From JAAXVQ01 sp964604705 (GTDB lineage: Bacteria; Oederibacteriota; JAAXVQ01): 64,000 bases of DNA. The notes under the pieces are model-generated. The model ran no database searches. It saw nothing but the letters and a program-made list of their open reading frames with translations, and had not been told where the DNA came from. The translations under genes and the position numbers were made by a program. The stretch covers positions 1 to 64,000 of the forward strand of contig CAZSAP010000017.1 of the NCBI GenBank assembly GCA_964604705.1, written 5' to 3'. Positions 52,683 to 62,298 of the stretch are shown here, piece after piece (the stretch's first letter is position 1; each line of letters opens with the position of its first letter).

Positions 52683-54293
52683 TCATTTGTCGGAAGCTGG
52701 AAAAAGTGTAAACCGCAGATTGAAATACCCCAACAGAGCCCAACCACGATCCCAATGGAGATACGAAATATCAAAATTAAACAAACGGTCCACGTGCGTG
52801 TTGATCAACCAAGGATGCAACTCTGAACGAAACTGATCGTCCGTGGGGACCAATAATTCCACAGCCACGTTCATGCGACGCACAATAGGAAAATCCAAAC
52901 CCGCATACACCACATTGCGGGTTGACGTCGGTTCCAAGTACTTGGAAAGGTAATACACGGCATTCCCCTCCGTGCCCCACATGTACCCGCCATGAATACC
53001 CCAATTTCCAAATGTCCGGCTCATTGCTAGATACGTACCCCAGAGCGTGTTAAAGCTGGACTTGCCGGAAAACGTAAAGCTCCCGCCGGTCGAACTCTGC
53101 TGCCCCGCGTAGAGTGAGAGCGAACCCTTGGCGCCACCGGCCACGGCCAGAGGAGCGGTTTCTTCCGTGAGCAACGTATACTTGGCGTCGGCCGTCAAGA
53201 GCCACAAGCTGATTGGATCCAAATACAGGGGCTGGGAGGAAAGCGTCTTATCCTGGTCCCCGTACAAGGTCCCAATGTAATATGTAAATTGCATGTCGGC
53301 ATTCAGCCCCGTGTCGTTGCGTCCAAAACCACGGTAGGCTGTCGACATTAAGACCAACCCGCTCCGACTGCGGAAACGGGCATACGCAGTTACCGTGGTG
53401 CTGGCCTCCCCGGTTGCACCCCAAGCATCCACGGCGGCAACTTGATAGGCGTACGTCTCTCCGTAAACCCCGGAATCATCGTAAAATTCATTTTTCTTTA
53501 TAATTTTTTTATTGATCCACTGCCCTTCGGCACCCATGGAATTCGAACGGTACACCGCATACCCAACGACCGCGTGCGAGGTAGGCTGTACGGGCGACCA
53601 GAACACACGGGCACGCTCTTCCTCCAAGGACGATTGTACGTGTTTGGGTGTATTGGGCGGTTGCGAGGGAACCAGTTGCATCCGTTCCAACGCAGACGCG
53701 GCCAACGATACGCCTTGTGGATCTACCACCCATACCGTGTAGTCGTAAAGAACTTTGGGTGTTACACTCACATCACGATAGGTATTGGTCGCCATGGGCA
53801 ACGCAGTCAGGGGTGCGGCTTCATGATCCATGTCACTGCGCATCAACATGTATCCGCCAAAATTGGTCCAGCTGGACGCAGTGTTCCCCCAGGATACGAC
53901 AATTTCCTCAGCCGTAGCACTAAGCGTTAAAGCCAAGGCATCTGCAATGGTTATGGTTTTTTGTGCTGTAAGAGTAGCGCCCAGAGCGGTGATGGTGGAT
54001 CCCCCTGCTTGAGCCAACAAAGACGAAGTCAACTGAAATGTGGTCGCAGTATTACCTGTAAACGAAGATGCGGTAGTCGCTGTATTGCCCGTTAGCGCGA
54101 CTGGATGGGGGGAGGTACGCGTGGCTGCATTTACACTTGCCATGGCTGTAGCTGTATTGGTTGCTGAGGTTGCCTGATTCTTCTGAGCTAACACTTTAAG
54201 GGCTTTTTCCAAAGGCGTTAATTCCCTTGCCCAAAGCGTGGTCACAGAAACACATCCCAACAAAACCAAACATACCGTCCAACTATTTTTCAT
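52683..54293 (-). CDS. FN3-containing outer-membrane barrel protein
   Basis: A 536-residue exported protein with a signal peptide (about 1-22). A Thr/Ala-rich stretch (about 40-125) leads to two FN3-like domains (about 125-310). The C-terminal 220 residues show amphipathic strands with aromatic ends typical of a barrel (MSTAYRGFGRNDTGL, TYLAMSRTFGNWGIHGGYMWG). No family name was recognised. The start overlaps the end of the upstream trpG/pabA gene by 11 nt, and no shine-dalgarno signal is visible. Confidence 0.7.
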   Translation of the reverse strand: MKNSWTVCLVLLGCVSVTTLWARELTPLEKALKVLAQKNQATSATNTATAMASVNAATRTSPHPVALTGNTATTASSFTGNTATTFQLTSSLLAQAGGSTITALGATLTAQKTITIADALALTLSATAEEIVVSWGNTASSWTNFGGYMLMRSDMDHEAAPLTALPMATNTYRDVSVTPKVLYDYTVWVVDPQGVSLAASALERMQLVPSQPPNTPKHVQSSLEEERARVFWSPVQPTSHAVVGYAVYRSNSMGAEGQWINKKIIKKNEFYDDSGVYGETYAYQVAAVDAWGATGEASTTVTAYARFRSRSGLVLMSTAYRGFGRNDTGLNADMQFTYYIGTLYGDQDKTLSSQPLYLDPISLWLLTADAKYTLLTEETAPLAVAGGAKGSLSLYAGQQSSTGGSFTFSGKSSFNTLWGTYLAMSRTFGNWGIHGGYMWGTEGNAVYYLSKYLEPTSTRNVVYAGLDFPIVRRMNVAVELLVPTDDQFRSELHPWLINTHVDRLFNFDISYLHWDRGWALLGYFNLRFTLFPASDK

Positions 54294-54882
54294 AATGCCG
54301 CGCCACAGTCTTGGGTATTGGAAACTTTAAAAAATTGGCTAAGAGCGATTTGCCGACCGTGGTTAATATGGCTTCGGGATGAAACTGAACCCCTTCCACC
54401 GGATACTCTCGGTGACGCAAACCCATGATTTCACCCTCTTCGGTCCAAGATGTGACCACCAAACATTTGGGAAGATCCTTGCGGTCTACGAGTAGCGAAT
54501 GATACCGCGTGGCAATAAAGGGATTGGGAAGTCCTTGATACACGCCCTTGCCATCATGGTGAATCATCGACGTTTTTCCGTGCATCAAGCGCTTGGCCCG
54601 GATAATCCGTCCGCCAAACGCGGCGCCAATGGCTTGATGCCCAAGGCATACGCCCAAGACCGGAACGCGAGGCGCAAAGGTCTTAATGGCGGCCACCGAA
54701 ATACCGGCCTCGTTGGGCGAGCACGGCCCGGGAGAAATCACGATCCGCTTGGGTTTAAGCTGGGCAATGCCCGGCAGATCAATCTCGTCGTTGCGTTTGA
54801 CCACCAGGGTCTCACCCATCTCACCGAGATATTGGACGAGGTTGTAGGTGAAGGAATCGTAGTTATCAATCATGAGGATCAT
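54283..54882 (-). CDS. trpG: Anthranilate / aminodeoxychorismate synthase component II
   Basis: A 199-residue glutamine amidotransferase that supplies ammonia to the synthase component I encoded just upstream. The nucleophile is Cys79 in GVCLGHQAIG, with His168 and Glu170 in FHPEA completing the triad. TrpG and PabA cannot be separated by sequence; one protein often serves both pathways. The start at 54882 overlaps the trpE stop as ATGA, and a longer frame is rejected. Confidence 0.93.
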   Translation of the reverse strand: MILMIDNYDSFTYNLVQYLGEMGETLVVKRNDEIDLPGIAQLKPKRIVISPGPCSPNEAGISVAAIKTFAPRVPVLGVCLGHQAIGAAFGGRIIRAKRLMHGKTSMIHHDGKGVYQGLPNPFIATRYHSLLVDRKDLPKCLVVTSWTEEGEIMGLRHREYPVEGVQFHPEAILTTVGKSLLANFLKFPIPKTVARHYEK

Positions 54883-56387
54883 GCGCGACTCACCTGCTTT
54901 TTCAGCTTCGCCGAATGCGGCCAACCGTGACTGGCCAATTCCAAGGCCTTCACCAACGCATTCATTTTATTCAACGTTTCCTGGTATTCACGCTCGGGTT
55001 TGGAATCGGCCACAACGCCCGCCGCGGCTTGCAAATGATAGGTTCCCTGGATGTACACCATGGTGCGAATGATAATCGCCGTATCCAGGTTTCCGCAATA
55101 ATCAAAATTCCCTACAGCCCCGGCATAGGGCCCGCGCCGCGAGGTCTCCAGTTCCTCAATGATCTCCATGGCCCTGATTTTCGGTGATCCTGTGACGGTC
55201 CCGGCAGGAAATCCGGCCGCCAGCACATCAAACTGATCCTTCCCAGGTTCCAGTATGCCTTCCACATGCGAGACAATATGCATGACATGGGAGTAGCGCT
55301 CGATGACCATCAGTTCCGGCACATGCACGGATCCATATTTCGAGACCCGGCCAATGTCGTTGCGGCCCAAGTCCACCAACATAATATGCTCGGCGCGTTC
55401 TTTGGGGTCGGCCAACAGCTTCGCTTCTTGGGCTCGATCGGATTCTTCGGTATCGCCTCGGCGGACCGTACCGGCAATCGGACGTGTGGCCACTTTATTG
55501 CCCTCACGGCGCACCAACATCTCCGGAGACGATCCAATCAACTCACATTCGGGAAATCTCAGATAATACATGTAGGGCGAGGGATTAACGGTACGCAAGG
55601 CCCGATAGACGTCAAACGGCTTGGCCGGCGATGTCCCTGAAAGGCGCTGCGATATCTGCACCTGGAAAATGTCACCCGCGCGGATGTACTCCTTGGCGCG
55701 CCGGACATTGTCCAAAAAGCGTTCTTTAGTGGTATTGGATTTGAGGGTAACTTTTCCGGTCTTGGGCTTGGCCGACGCAGGCAAGGGCTTGGCCAACAAC
55801 GCTTCCAAATGTCGAATCTGTTTCAAGGCATTGGCGTACGCGCGGTCCGGACTTCCGGTAACATGCACATTGCTGACAATCTTGATCACATGCTTGACGT
55901 GATCAAAGACCAGTAAATTATCCGTAAAGATCAAAAGGCCTTCGGGCAATCCCAACTCATCCGGATTGCGATCGGGCAGGCGTTCAAAATACCGAACCAG
56001 ATCGTAGGCAAAATAGCCGACGAGCCCGCCGTGAAACCGTGGAAGCCCCGGCAAGGAAACCGGACGGTATCGCTGCATCAGTCCGCGCAGCGCCGTCATG
56101 GGATCCCCGCCGTGTGAAAGCACGCGCATCTTGCCCTCTACAAAATGTTCCACCACACCGCCACGGATGGCTACGGTTTCCACCGGATCTGCTCCGAGGA
56201 ATGAATACCTCGCCATCTTTTCTCCGCCTTCGACACTTTCCAGGAGAAATGCGCGCTTGGCTTTTCCAGCAATCTTCAAAAATGCAGAAACGGGCGTCTC
56301 CACATCAGCTGGAATCTCCGTGTACACGGGGATCAAATTTCCCTTACGACACAATTGCTTAAAGGTCTTTAGATCGGGGGTGAACAT
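54879..56387 (-). CDS. trpE: Anthranilate synthase component I
   Basis: A 502-residue chorismate-binding enzyme. Family segments are DIFQVQISQRLSG, SSPEMLVRREGNKVATRPIAGTVRRG and GAVGNFDYCGNLDTAI, with the C-terminal catalytic core intact. It converts chorismate and ammonia to anthranilate together with the TrpG partner. GAGGAACC precedes the ATG. It lies 35 bp after hisI and joins aromatic and histidine synthesis in one transcription unit. Confidence 0.93.
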   Translation of the reverse strand: MFTPDLKTFKQLCRKGNLIPVYTEIPADVETPVSAFLKIAGKAKRAFLLESVEGGEKMARYSFLGADPVETVAIRGGVVEHFVEGKMRVLSHGGDPMTALRGLMQRYRPVSLPGLPRFHGGLVGYFAYDLVRYFERLPDRNPDELGLPEGLLIFTDNLLVFDHVKHVIKIVSNVHVTGSPDRAYANALKQIRHLEALLAKPLPASAKPKTGKVTLKSNTTKERFLDNVRRAKEYIRAGDIFQVQISQRLSGTSPAKPFDVYRALRTVNPSPYMYYLRFPECELIGSSPEMLVRREGNKVATRPIAGTVRRGDTEESDRAQEAKLLADPKERAEHIMLVDLGRNDIGRVSKYGSVHVPELMVIERYSHVMHIVSHVEGILEPGKDQFDVLAAGFPAGTVTGSPKIRAMEIIEELETSRRGPYAGAVGNFDYCGNLDTAIIIRTMVYIQGTYHLQAAAGVVADSKPEREYQETLNKMNALVKALELASHGWPHSAKLKKQVSRA

Positions 56388-56422
56388 AACAGGTTCCTCT
56401 TCTTTACCCGGACGCGGTGTCC

Positions 56423-56806
56423 TTAGGCTTTGTACGTTTGCTTGGGATCAAATACTTTATCACCACTTACGCGTAACGATCCATCTTCTTCCACCACACG
56501 ATAAAAACAGGAGCGATAGCCATCGTGACAAGCCCCGCCTACTTGTTCGATCTTGATCAGAATCGCGTCCTGATCGCAATCCAAACGGATTTCTTTGGCA
56601 TGCTGCACATGTCCGGAGGACTCGCCCTTTTTCCATAATTTCTTTCGCGATCGGCTGTAGTAATGCACAATTTTAGTTTCCAAGGTCAGGCGCAAGGCCT
56701 CTTCATTCATAAACGCCAACATTAAGATTTCGTTGGTATTGACATCTTGGACCACGGCGGTCAACAGGCCGTGTTCATCGTATTTCATGCCTTCGGGTAT
56801 CTTCAT
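56423..56806 (-). CDS. hisI: Phosphoribosyl-AMP cyclohydrolase
   Basis: A 127-residue HisI. The metal-binding region DCDQDAILIKIEQ and the cysteines in GACHDGYRSCFYR, together with WKKGESSGHVQ, are the family hallmarks. It opens the purine ring of PR-AMP. The protein is monofunctional; there is no fused HisE (PR-ATP pyrophosphatase). ATG overlaps the hisF stop by 4 nt. Confidence 0.96.
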   Translation of the reverse strand: MKIPEGMKYDEHGLLTAVVQDVNTNEILMLAFMNEEALRLTLETKIVHYYSRSRKKLWKKGESSGHVQHAKEIRLDCDQDAILIKIEQVGGACHDGYRSCFYRVVEEDGSLRVSGDKVFDPKQTYKA

Positions 56807-57618
56807 AATTTGCTCACTCCTCGTTTTTTCAACACCGGGCGTCTGTCGGAAGTAATCCGCACAGGCAGGCCCTGTCGTTTTAAATAGTTTTTAGCTTGTC
56901 CAATGGAATATTTCCCATAATGGAAAATACTGGCGGCCAAAACCGCATCGGCTGCACCTTGTTTAAGTACTTCCGCCATATGTTTTAAAGTGCCAGCGCC
57001 ACCACTGGCAATGACCGGAACGGTCACGGCCTTGGAGACAGCCCGTGTCAGCGCAATATCGTATCCATCCTGGGTTCCGTCTCCGTCCATGGAGGTCAAC
57101 AAAATCTCACCGGCACCCAGGGATACTCCGCGTTGGGCCCACTCCACCACATCCATCCCGGTGGGGGTTCGCCCTCCATGAATGAACACTTCCCACCCCT
57201 TGGCACGCGCCCCCTGACGACGGCGAGCATCAATGGCCAACACGATGGTGCTGCGCCCAAAAACCTCAGAAGCACTCCTGATTAATTCCGGAGACTGAAC
57301 GGCCGCTGTATTGAGGGACACTTTATCCGCCCCGGCGCGCAACAAATCCCGTATATCGGCCACAGTCCTTATGCCTCCCCCAACCGTGAGCGGGATAAAG
57401 ATCTGCTCGGCACACCGTTCGACCACATGGATCATGGTTTTGCGGCTCTCGACACTGGCGGTGATATCCAAAAACACCAATTCATCGGCCCCGGCCTGGT
57501 CGTACACACGCGCTTGTGCCACTGGGTCTCCGGCATCGCGCAGCTGTACAAAATTGACGCCTTTAACCACGCGACCGTCTTTAACATCCAGGCAGGGTAT
57601 AATACGCTTCGCCAACAT
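56803..57618 (-). CDS. hisF: Imidazole glycerol phosphate synthase, cyclase subunit
   Basis: A 271-residue TIM-barrel enzyme that forms the imidazole ring with HisH. Catalytic Asp11 is in IIPCLDVKDGRVVKG, and the second catalytic Asp is in LAIDARR. The C-terminus carries a basic tail of about 15 residues (ITSDRRPVLKKRG) that is longer than usual. It is 3 bp downstream of hisA and overlaps hisI (ATGA). Confidence 0.97.
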   Translation of the reverse strand: MLAKRIIPCLDVKDGRVVKGVNFVQLRDAGDPVAQARVYDQAGADELVFLDITASVESRKTMIHVVERCAEQIFIPLTVGGGIRTVADIRDLLRAGADKVSLNTAAVQSPELIRSASEVFGRSTIVLAIDARRRQGARAKGWEVFIHGGRTPTGMDVVEWAQRGVSLGAGEILLTSMDGDGTQDGYDIALTRAVSKAVTVPVIASGGAGTLKHMAEVLKQGAADAVLAASIFHYGKYSIGQAKNYLKRQGLPVRITSDRRPVLKKRGVSKL

Positions 57619-57621
57619 AGT

Positions 57622-58353
57622 TTATTCCTTGGCGTTGGCCAGAGCAATGGCCTCTTTGAGATCAAAGGCACCCGTGTAAAGGGCTTTCCCGATCACCACT
57701 CCGCTCACACCGTACTTTTTGAGATTTTTCAAGTGCTTGATGTCTTTCAAAGTCCCAACGCCGCCGGAGGCAATGACTGGAATTTTCAAAGCGCAGGCCA
57801 TGGCCTTGATGCTCTTGAAATTGGGACCGGCCAGCATGCCGTCACGCTTAATGTCGGTGAAGACAATGTTTTTTACACCCATGTCTTGCATCTCACGCGC
57901 AAAATCAATGGCGGAAATATCCGTGGTTTCCTTCCAGCCCTTTACCGCCACTTTGCCGTCGCGCGAATCAATCCCCGCCACAATGCGCGAAGCTCCGAAT
58001 TGCTTAATCGCTTTGGCCAAAAAGTCGTGTGTCAATGCATTGGTGCCCAAGATTACACGCTTCACACCCTTGGCCAACAACTCCTTGATCAAATCCAGGT
58101 CGCGAACCCCGCCGCCGAACTGAACCGGGATTTTTACTTCCTTCACGATTTGATACACATACTTTAGATTTTTAGGTTCACCGGTCAATGCTCCGTCCAA
58201 GTCCACGACATGCAGATACTTGGCACCTTTAAGCTGCCAGAGTTTGGCAATGGAAACCGGCTCCTTGGAATAAACGGTCTCATCACGCACATCCCCCCGA
58301 ATCAAGCGAACGCAGCGTCCTTTACGTAAATCAATAGCGGGAAAAATAATCAT
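57622..58353 (-). CDS. hisA: ProFAR isomerase
   Basis: A 243-residue TIM-barrel isomerase of histidine synthesis. MIIFPAIDLRKGRCVRLIRGD with catalytic Asp8 and TDIKRDGMLAGPN are family signatures. The frame runs on for 85 codons upstream into hisH; the true start is the ATG at 58353, 4 bp after the hisH stop. Confidence 0.97.
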   Translation of the reverse strand: MIIFPAIDLRKGRCVRLIRGDVRDETVYSKEPVSIAKLWQLKGAKYLHVVDLDGALTGEPKNLKYVYQIVKEVKIPVQFGGGVRDLDLIKELLAKGVKRVILGTNALTHDFLAKAIKQFGASRIVAGIDSRDGKVAVKGWKETTDISAIDFAREMQDMGVKNIVFTDIKRDGMLAGPNFKSIKAMACALKIPVIASGGVGTLKDIKHLKNLKKYGVSGVVIGKALYTGAFDLKEAIALANAKE

Positions 58354-58357
58354 GTTC

Positions 58358-58972
58358 TCACCTCGTCTGGGCCAACATGTTGGCCAGATTACGATATACC
58401 AGCAACCCTGTATTTTGGCTCTTTTCCGGATGGAATTGAATTCCACACAACCGATTCCGCCCGACGGTGGAGGCAAACGTGACTCCGTAGTCGGTCGTGG
58501 TGACCACGTCTTGCGGATCGCTGGGAACGCAATAAAACGAATGTACAAAATACATGTACGACTGGTTTGGAACGTCCTTAAAATAAGGATTCTTGCTTTT
58601 AAAGGCAATTTGATTCCACCCCATGTGGGGAACCTTAACGGTTTTGGAAAAGGGCACCACTTTCCCAGGCAACAAACTCAACCCTTCGTGCCGTCCAAAC
58701 TCTTCGGAATAATCAAACATTAGCTGCATGCCGAGGCAAATACCCAAAAAGGGTTTTTCTGCGGCCGCGGCTTCTCGCAACGCGCCAATCAAACGTTGCC
58801 GAGTCAAATGCTGCATGGCCTGAGCAAAGGCTCCCACACCCGGCAAAATCACAGCTTTGGCCTTGCGGATCTCCGCTGATGTCTTTACCAACTTCGGTGT
58901 CAGCCCCGCTTGGGAACAGGCTTTTTTCACCGAGTGCAAATTCCCCATGTGATAATCAACAATGGCTACCAT
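58358..58972 (-). CDS. hisH: Imidazole glycerol phosphate synthase, glutaminase subunit
   Basis: A 204-residue glutamine amidotransferase that feeds ammonia to HisF. The nucleophile is Cys79 in GICLGMQLM, and FHPEKSQ near the C-terminus holds the catalytic His and Glu. It lies 4 bp before hisA and follows a 110-bp gap after hisB that holds a weak inverted repeat. Confidence 0.96.
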   Translation of the reverse strand: MVAIVDYHMGNLHSVKKACSQAGLTPKLVKTSAEIRKAKAVILPGVGAFAQAMQHLTRQRLIGALREAAAAEKPFLGICLGMQLMFDYSEEFGRHEGLSLLPGKVVPFSKTVKVPHMGWNQIAFKSKNPYFKDVPNQSYMYFVHSFYCVPSDPQDVVTTTDYGVTFASTVGRNRLCGIQFHPEKSQNTGLLVYRNLANMLAQTR

Positions 58973-59082
58973 ACTTACCCAGCTTCTTTCTATAAAATGA
59001 AAATCTCGGCTACGTTCGGACCACTTCGCAGAACACCCTTCCAGCTTACGTAACGAGATCGACCTGACGTTCAGTCCCTCGT

Positions 59083-59679
59083 TTACAAAATACCTTTCGT
59101 ACTGGGCACACCCAAAACTCTGGGATCTTTCTCAACCGCAATCCGCAGTGCGCGTCCCAACCCCTTAAACAAGGCTTCCACCACATGATGCGTATTGCCT
59201 CCGGCACGCTGCGTCACATGCAAGGTAATTCCAGCAGCCTGTGAAAACGCCCGCAAAAACTCAATGACAAGTTCTGTGTCAAATTCCGCAAGCCGACGCT
59301 GACGCAATTTTAAGCCGTAGGCCAAAAATGCCCGGCCGGAAATATCCACAACCACCTCAACCAGAGTTTCATCCATGGGCAGCGAGAAAAAACCATAACG
59401 CGTGATCCCCCGTTTGTCTCCCAACGCCTTTTGAAACGCTTGCCCCAGGGTTAAACCCAAATCTTCAACCAAGTGATGTTGGTCCACGTCCAAATCACCT
59501 TGAGCCTTAATGTCGAGATCAAACAAACCATGTGCCGCAAATAAAGTAAGCATGTGCTCTAGAAAGGGAATTCCCAAAGCCAAGTGAACCTGTCCACGCC
59601 CGTCTAGGTTCCATTGCACGCGAATCTGAGTCTCTTTGGTTGTACGCTCAATCTTTGCCCTGCGCTGCACTTTGGCCAT
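59083..59679 (-). CDS. hisB: Imidazoleglycerol-phosphate dehydratase
   Basis: A 198-residue Mn-dependent dehydratase, monofunctional (no fused histidinol phosphatase domain). FLEHMLTLFAAHG, DLDVDQHHLVEDLGLTLGQAF and THHVVEALFKGLGRALR are the conserved metal-site segments. It starts 16 bp downstream of hisC. A separate histidinol phosphatase is needed for the pathway and is not evident within the cluster. Confidence 0.97.
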   Translation of the reverse strand: MAKVQRRAKIERTTKETQIRVQWNLDGRGQVHLALGIPFLEHMLTLFAAHGLFDLDIKAQGDLDVDQHHLVEDLGLTLGQAFQKALGDKRGITRYGFFSLPMDETLVEVVVDISGRAFLAYGLKLRQRRLAEFDTELVIEFLRAFSQAAGITLHVTQRAGGNTHHVVEALFKGLGRALRIAVEKDPRVLGVPSTKGIL

Positions 59680-59695
59680 GGTATCCCGCCTTAGT

Positions 59696-60784
59696 CTATG
59701 CGTTTAATGCTGCACGGCAGGCATCCGCCAGCCGATCGTTTTCTAATGCTGTGCCTACCGTAATGCGCAGACAGTTTTCCAAGCGCTCAACTTTCCCAAA
59801 TCCGCGTACAGCAATGCCTTGTTGCGCCAGTGTCTGCTTCAAGTCCGCCGCTCTGGGATGTCGGACTAAGAAAAAATTCGCCTGACTTGGAAAAACCTGC
59901 AAGTCCGGAAGGACACGCAACCGCTCGGCCAACCGAGTGCGTTCTTGCTGGACCGCTGCAGCCTGGGCGCGCCAAACATCCATGTGCTCCAATGCTTGAC
60001 AGGCTATGTACTGCGCAATGGCGTCAACATTGTATGGCAACCGGACGCGGTTTAACATCTGTATGATCGCAGGATGCGCAACTATGTACCCCAGACGTAA
60101 ACCCGCCAAAGACATAGCCTTGGAAAACGTATTCAAAAGCACGGCCTGCGGATACCGATCCAACAAATCACGCAGGCTCAGATTATCGTTGAACATACGG
60201 TACGCTTCATCAATGACAACCAGGCGTTCCGTGGATTGCAACAGCGCTTCCACGTCAACCCGAGCGAACGCATTCCCCGTAGGGTTGTTGGGTGTGGCGA
60301 TAAAGGCCAAACGGCTTTGCGTATGATTGAGTTCAGCCACCAACGCCGGAACATCCAGCGACCAATCTGCCTGCAACGGCACCCCAACCGGAGTACCTCC
60401 GGCTGAAAGGGTCAGCAACCGATACATGGTAAATGTTGGTGAAGGAAATATCGTGCGCGTTCCCGGCCCACCGTACACGGTCAAAAGATCGCGAATAATT
60501 TCATCCGAACCGTTGCCCACCAAAATGCATTCCGGTGAAACCCGCTCTTCCTTTGCCAACCGTTCGCGCAAACGCACCGTTTCCGGATCCGGGTAGCGAT
60601 TCCACATCACATCACGGAGTCCAGCAACAATGGATTGTTTTAAATCGGCCGGCACATCGTTCGGACTTTCGTTGGCATCCAAGCGAACTTCAGGCCAGGC
60701 TGGTTCGGGTTCATACGGACGCAACTGTTGAATCTCACCCCGGACCAAACCATTGATTTTATCCACACAAGTCTGATCGTCCAT
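59696..60784 (-). CDS. hisC: Histidinol-phosphate aminotransferase
   Basis: A 362-residue PLP-dependent enzyme. The PLP-binding lysine is Lys222 in NTFSKAMSLAGLRLGY, and NGSDEII and LDANESP are family hallmarks. The start at 60784 (MDDQTC) has GGAGA 7 nt upstream; an ATG six codons earlier is possible. It lies 30 bp after hisD and 16 bp before hisB. Confidence 0.95.
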   Translation of the reverse strand: MDDQTCVDKINGLVRGEIQQLRPYEPEPAWPEVRLDANESPNDVPADLKQSIVAGLRDVMWNRYPDPETVRLRERLAKEERVSPECILVGNGSDEIIRDLLTVYGGPGTRTIFPSPTFTMYRLLTLSAGGTPVGVPLQADWSLDVPALVAELNHTQSRLAFIATPNNPTGNAFARVDVEALLQSTERLVVIDEAYRMFNDNLSLRDLLDRYPQAVLLNTFSKAMSLAGLRLGYIVAHPAIIQMLNRVRLPYNVDAIAQYIACQALEHMDVWRAQAAAVQQERTRLAERLRVLPDLQVFPSQANFFLVRHPRAADLKQTLAQQGIAVRGFGKVERLENCLRITVGTALENDRLADACRAALNA

Positions 60785-60814
60785 CACACATTCTCCATCC
60801 ATACATTGCCTTGC

Positions 60815-62137
60815 TTACATACGCACACGAATCGATTGTGCGTGTGCCTTTAATCCCTCGGCCTCGGCTACGGTAGCGGCTCCCGCCCCCTCACGTTTTA
60901 CACCGACGCGCGTATACTCAATGACGCTTGTGTAATGCACAAAGTCCCTTACTGAAAGTGGTGACGCCGAACGCGACGTTCCCCCGGTAGGCAGCACGTG
61001 ATTGGGACCGGCGGTATAATCCCCCATGGCCTGCGGTGTAATCGAACCCACAAAAATGGCCCCGCTGTTTTCAATATCTTTAACATACGCGGCCGCATGC
61101 TTAAATTGCAGAGAAAGATGTTCCGGTGCATATTCGTTTGTCATAACCAAGGCTTCACGCAAAGAACGCACCTGGATCAGTTGAATCCCCGTGTGAATCC
61201 GGCTGAAGGCCGGGTATTCCTTGACACGTTGGGCCACCTGCAGGCGCACAGCCGCAAGCAATTTCGCAGAAGGCGTCAGCAAAAGAGAAACCGCACCCGA
61301 CCCATGTTCGCATTGTCCCAATAGATCCCAAGCCAGTGCCTTGGAATCAGCGGTATCGTCCGCCACAATTAAAATCTCGCTGGGACCGGCCAAGTGGTCA
61401 ATCCCCACTTGACCCACGACCTGCCGTTTGGCTTCGGTGGCAAATATGTTTCCCGGTCCAACGATTTTATCCACCCGAGGAATGGTTTGGGTACCGTAGG
61501 CCAAGCTTGCAACGGCCACAGCTCCGCCCACACGAAAAATATCTTTGACCCCCGCTATGTCTGCTGCCACCATAAGGGCGTCCGCGATGGTCCCATGTTC
61601 AGACGACGGAGTGGCCATAATGATGTCTGGAACCCCTGCTACCGCCGCCGGTATGGCGTTCATCAAGACCGTTGAAATCAACGGTGCATTTCCGCCCGGA
61701 ACATATATCCCCGCGCGTTCCAAAGGACGACAGCGTTCAAAAACCTTGACCCCTGCACGTCGAATCGAAGCGCGCTGCGCCGACACTTGTGCCAGATGAT
61801 ACTGACGTATATGATCGGCACATTCTTCAATGGCTTGCCGAACCGTGGGATCCAATCGTTTGGCCGCAGCCCTGCGTTCGGCGCGTGACACTTTCAGGGT
61901 AGCGGGCGAAAGACGTGCACCTTCGAGCTTCTGAACGTACCGCACGACAGCGCGATCACCTTGGGTACGTACATCCTGACAAATGGTATGCACGGCCTCT
62001 TGCACCGAAACCGGCCGCCCAAACACCTTAAGCGTCAACGCATCGTTGCGCACACGGGTTGTATCGAGATTATCACGTTTTAAGAGGGAGGTCCAAAAAC
62101 GTTTAAAGGTGGATTTTTGGGTAGTTAACATGCGCAT
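60815..62137 (-). CDS. hisD: Histidinol dehydrogenase
   Basis: A 440-residue zinc enzyme for the last two steps of histidine synthesis. AGIYVPGGNAPLISTVLMNAIPA, VDKIVGPGN and GPSEILIVADD carry the binding sites. It is the first his gene of the unit; there is no hisG between it and murA, where hisG is often found. The 161-bp gap upstream holds no clear promoter. Confidence 0.97.
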   Translation of the reverse strand: MRMLTTQKSTFKRFWTSLLKRDNLDTTRVRNDALTLKVFGRPVSVQEAVHTICQDVRTQGDRAVVRYVQKLEGARLSPATLKVSRAERRAAAKRLDPTVRQAIEECADHIRQYHLAQVSAQRASIRRAGVKVFERCRPLERAGIYVPGGNAPLISTVLMNAIPAAVAGVPDIIMATPSSEHGTIADALMVAADIAGVKDIFRVGGAVAVASLAYGTQTIPRVDKIVGPGNIFATEAKRQVVGQVGIDHLAGPSEILIVADDTADSKALAWDLLGQCEHGSGAVSLLLTPSAKLLAAVRLQVAQRVKEYPAFSRIHTGIQLIQVRSLREALVMTNEYAPEHLSLQFKHAAAYVKDIENSGAIFVGSITPQAMGDYTAGPNHVLPTGGTSRSASPLSVRDFVHYTSVIEYTRVGVKREGAGAATVAEAEGLKAHAQSIRVRM

Positions 62138-62298
62138 AACGTCATTGCTCCGCTAAACTCAACAACTCAAATGAGACCCTTCCCAAAGGAAGCTCCAGAA
62201 GAAAAGCATCATACCATGCAAAACCAACGCCTCGCAAGCCAAAAGGCATGCATTGGGCCGGCATCAACCTGTCCCATCCAATTAAGCCCCAAGATGTT

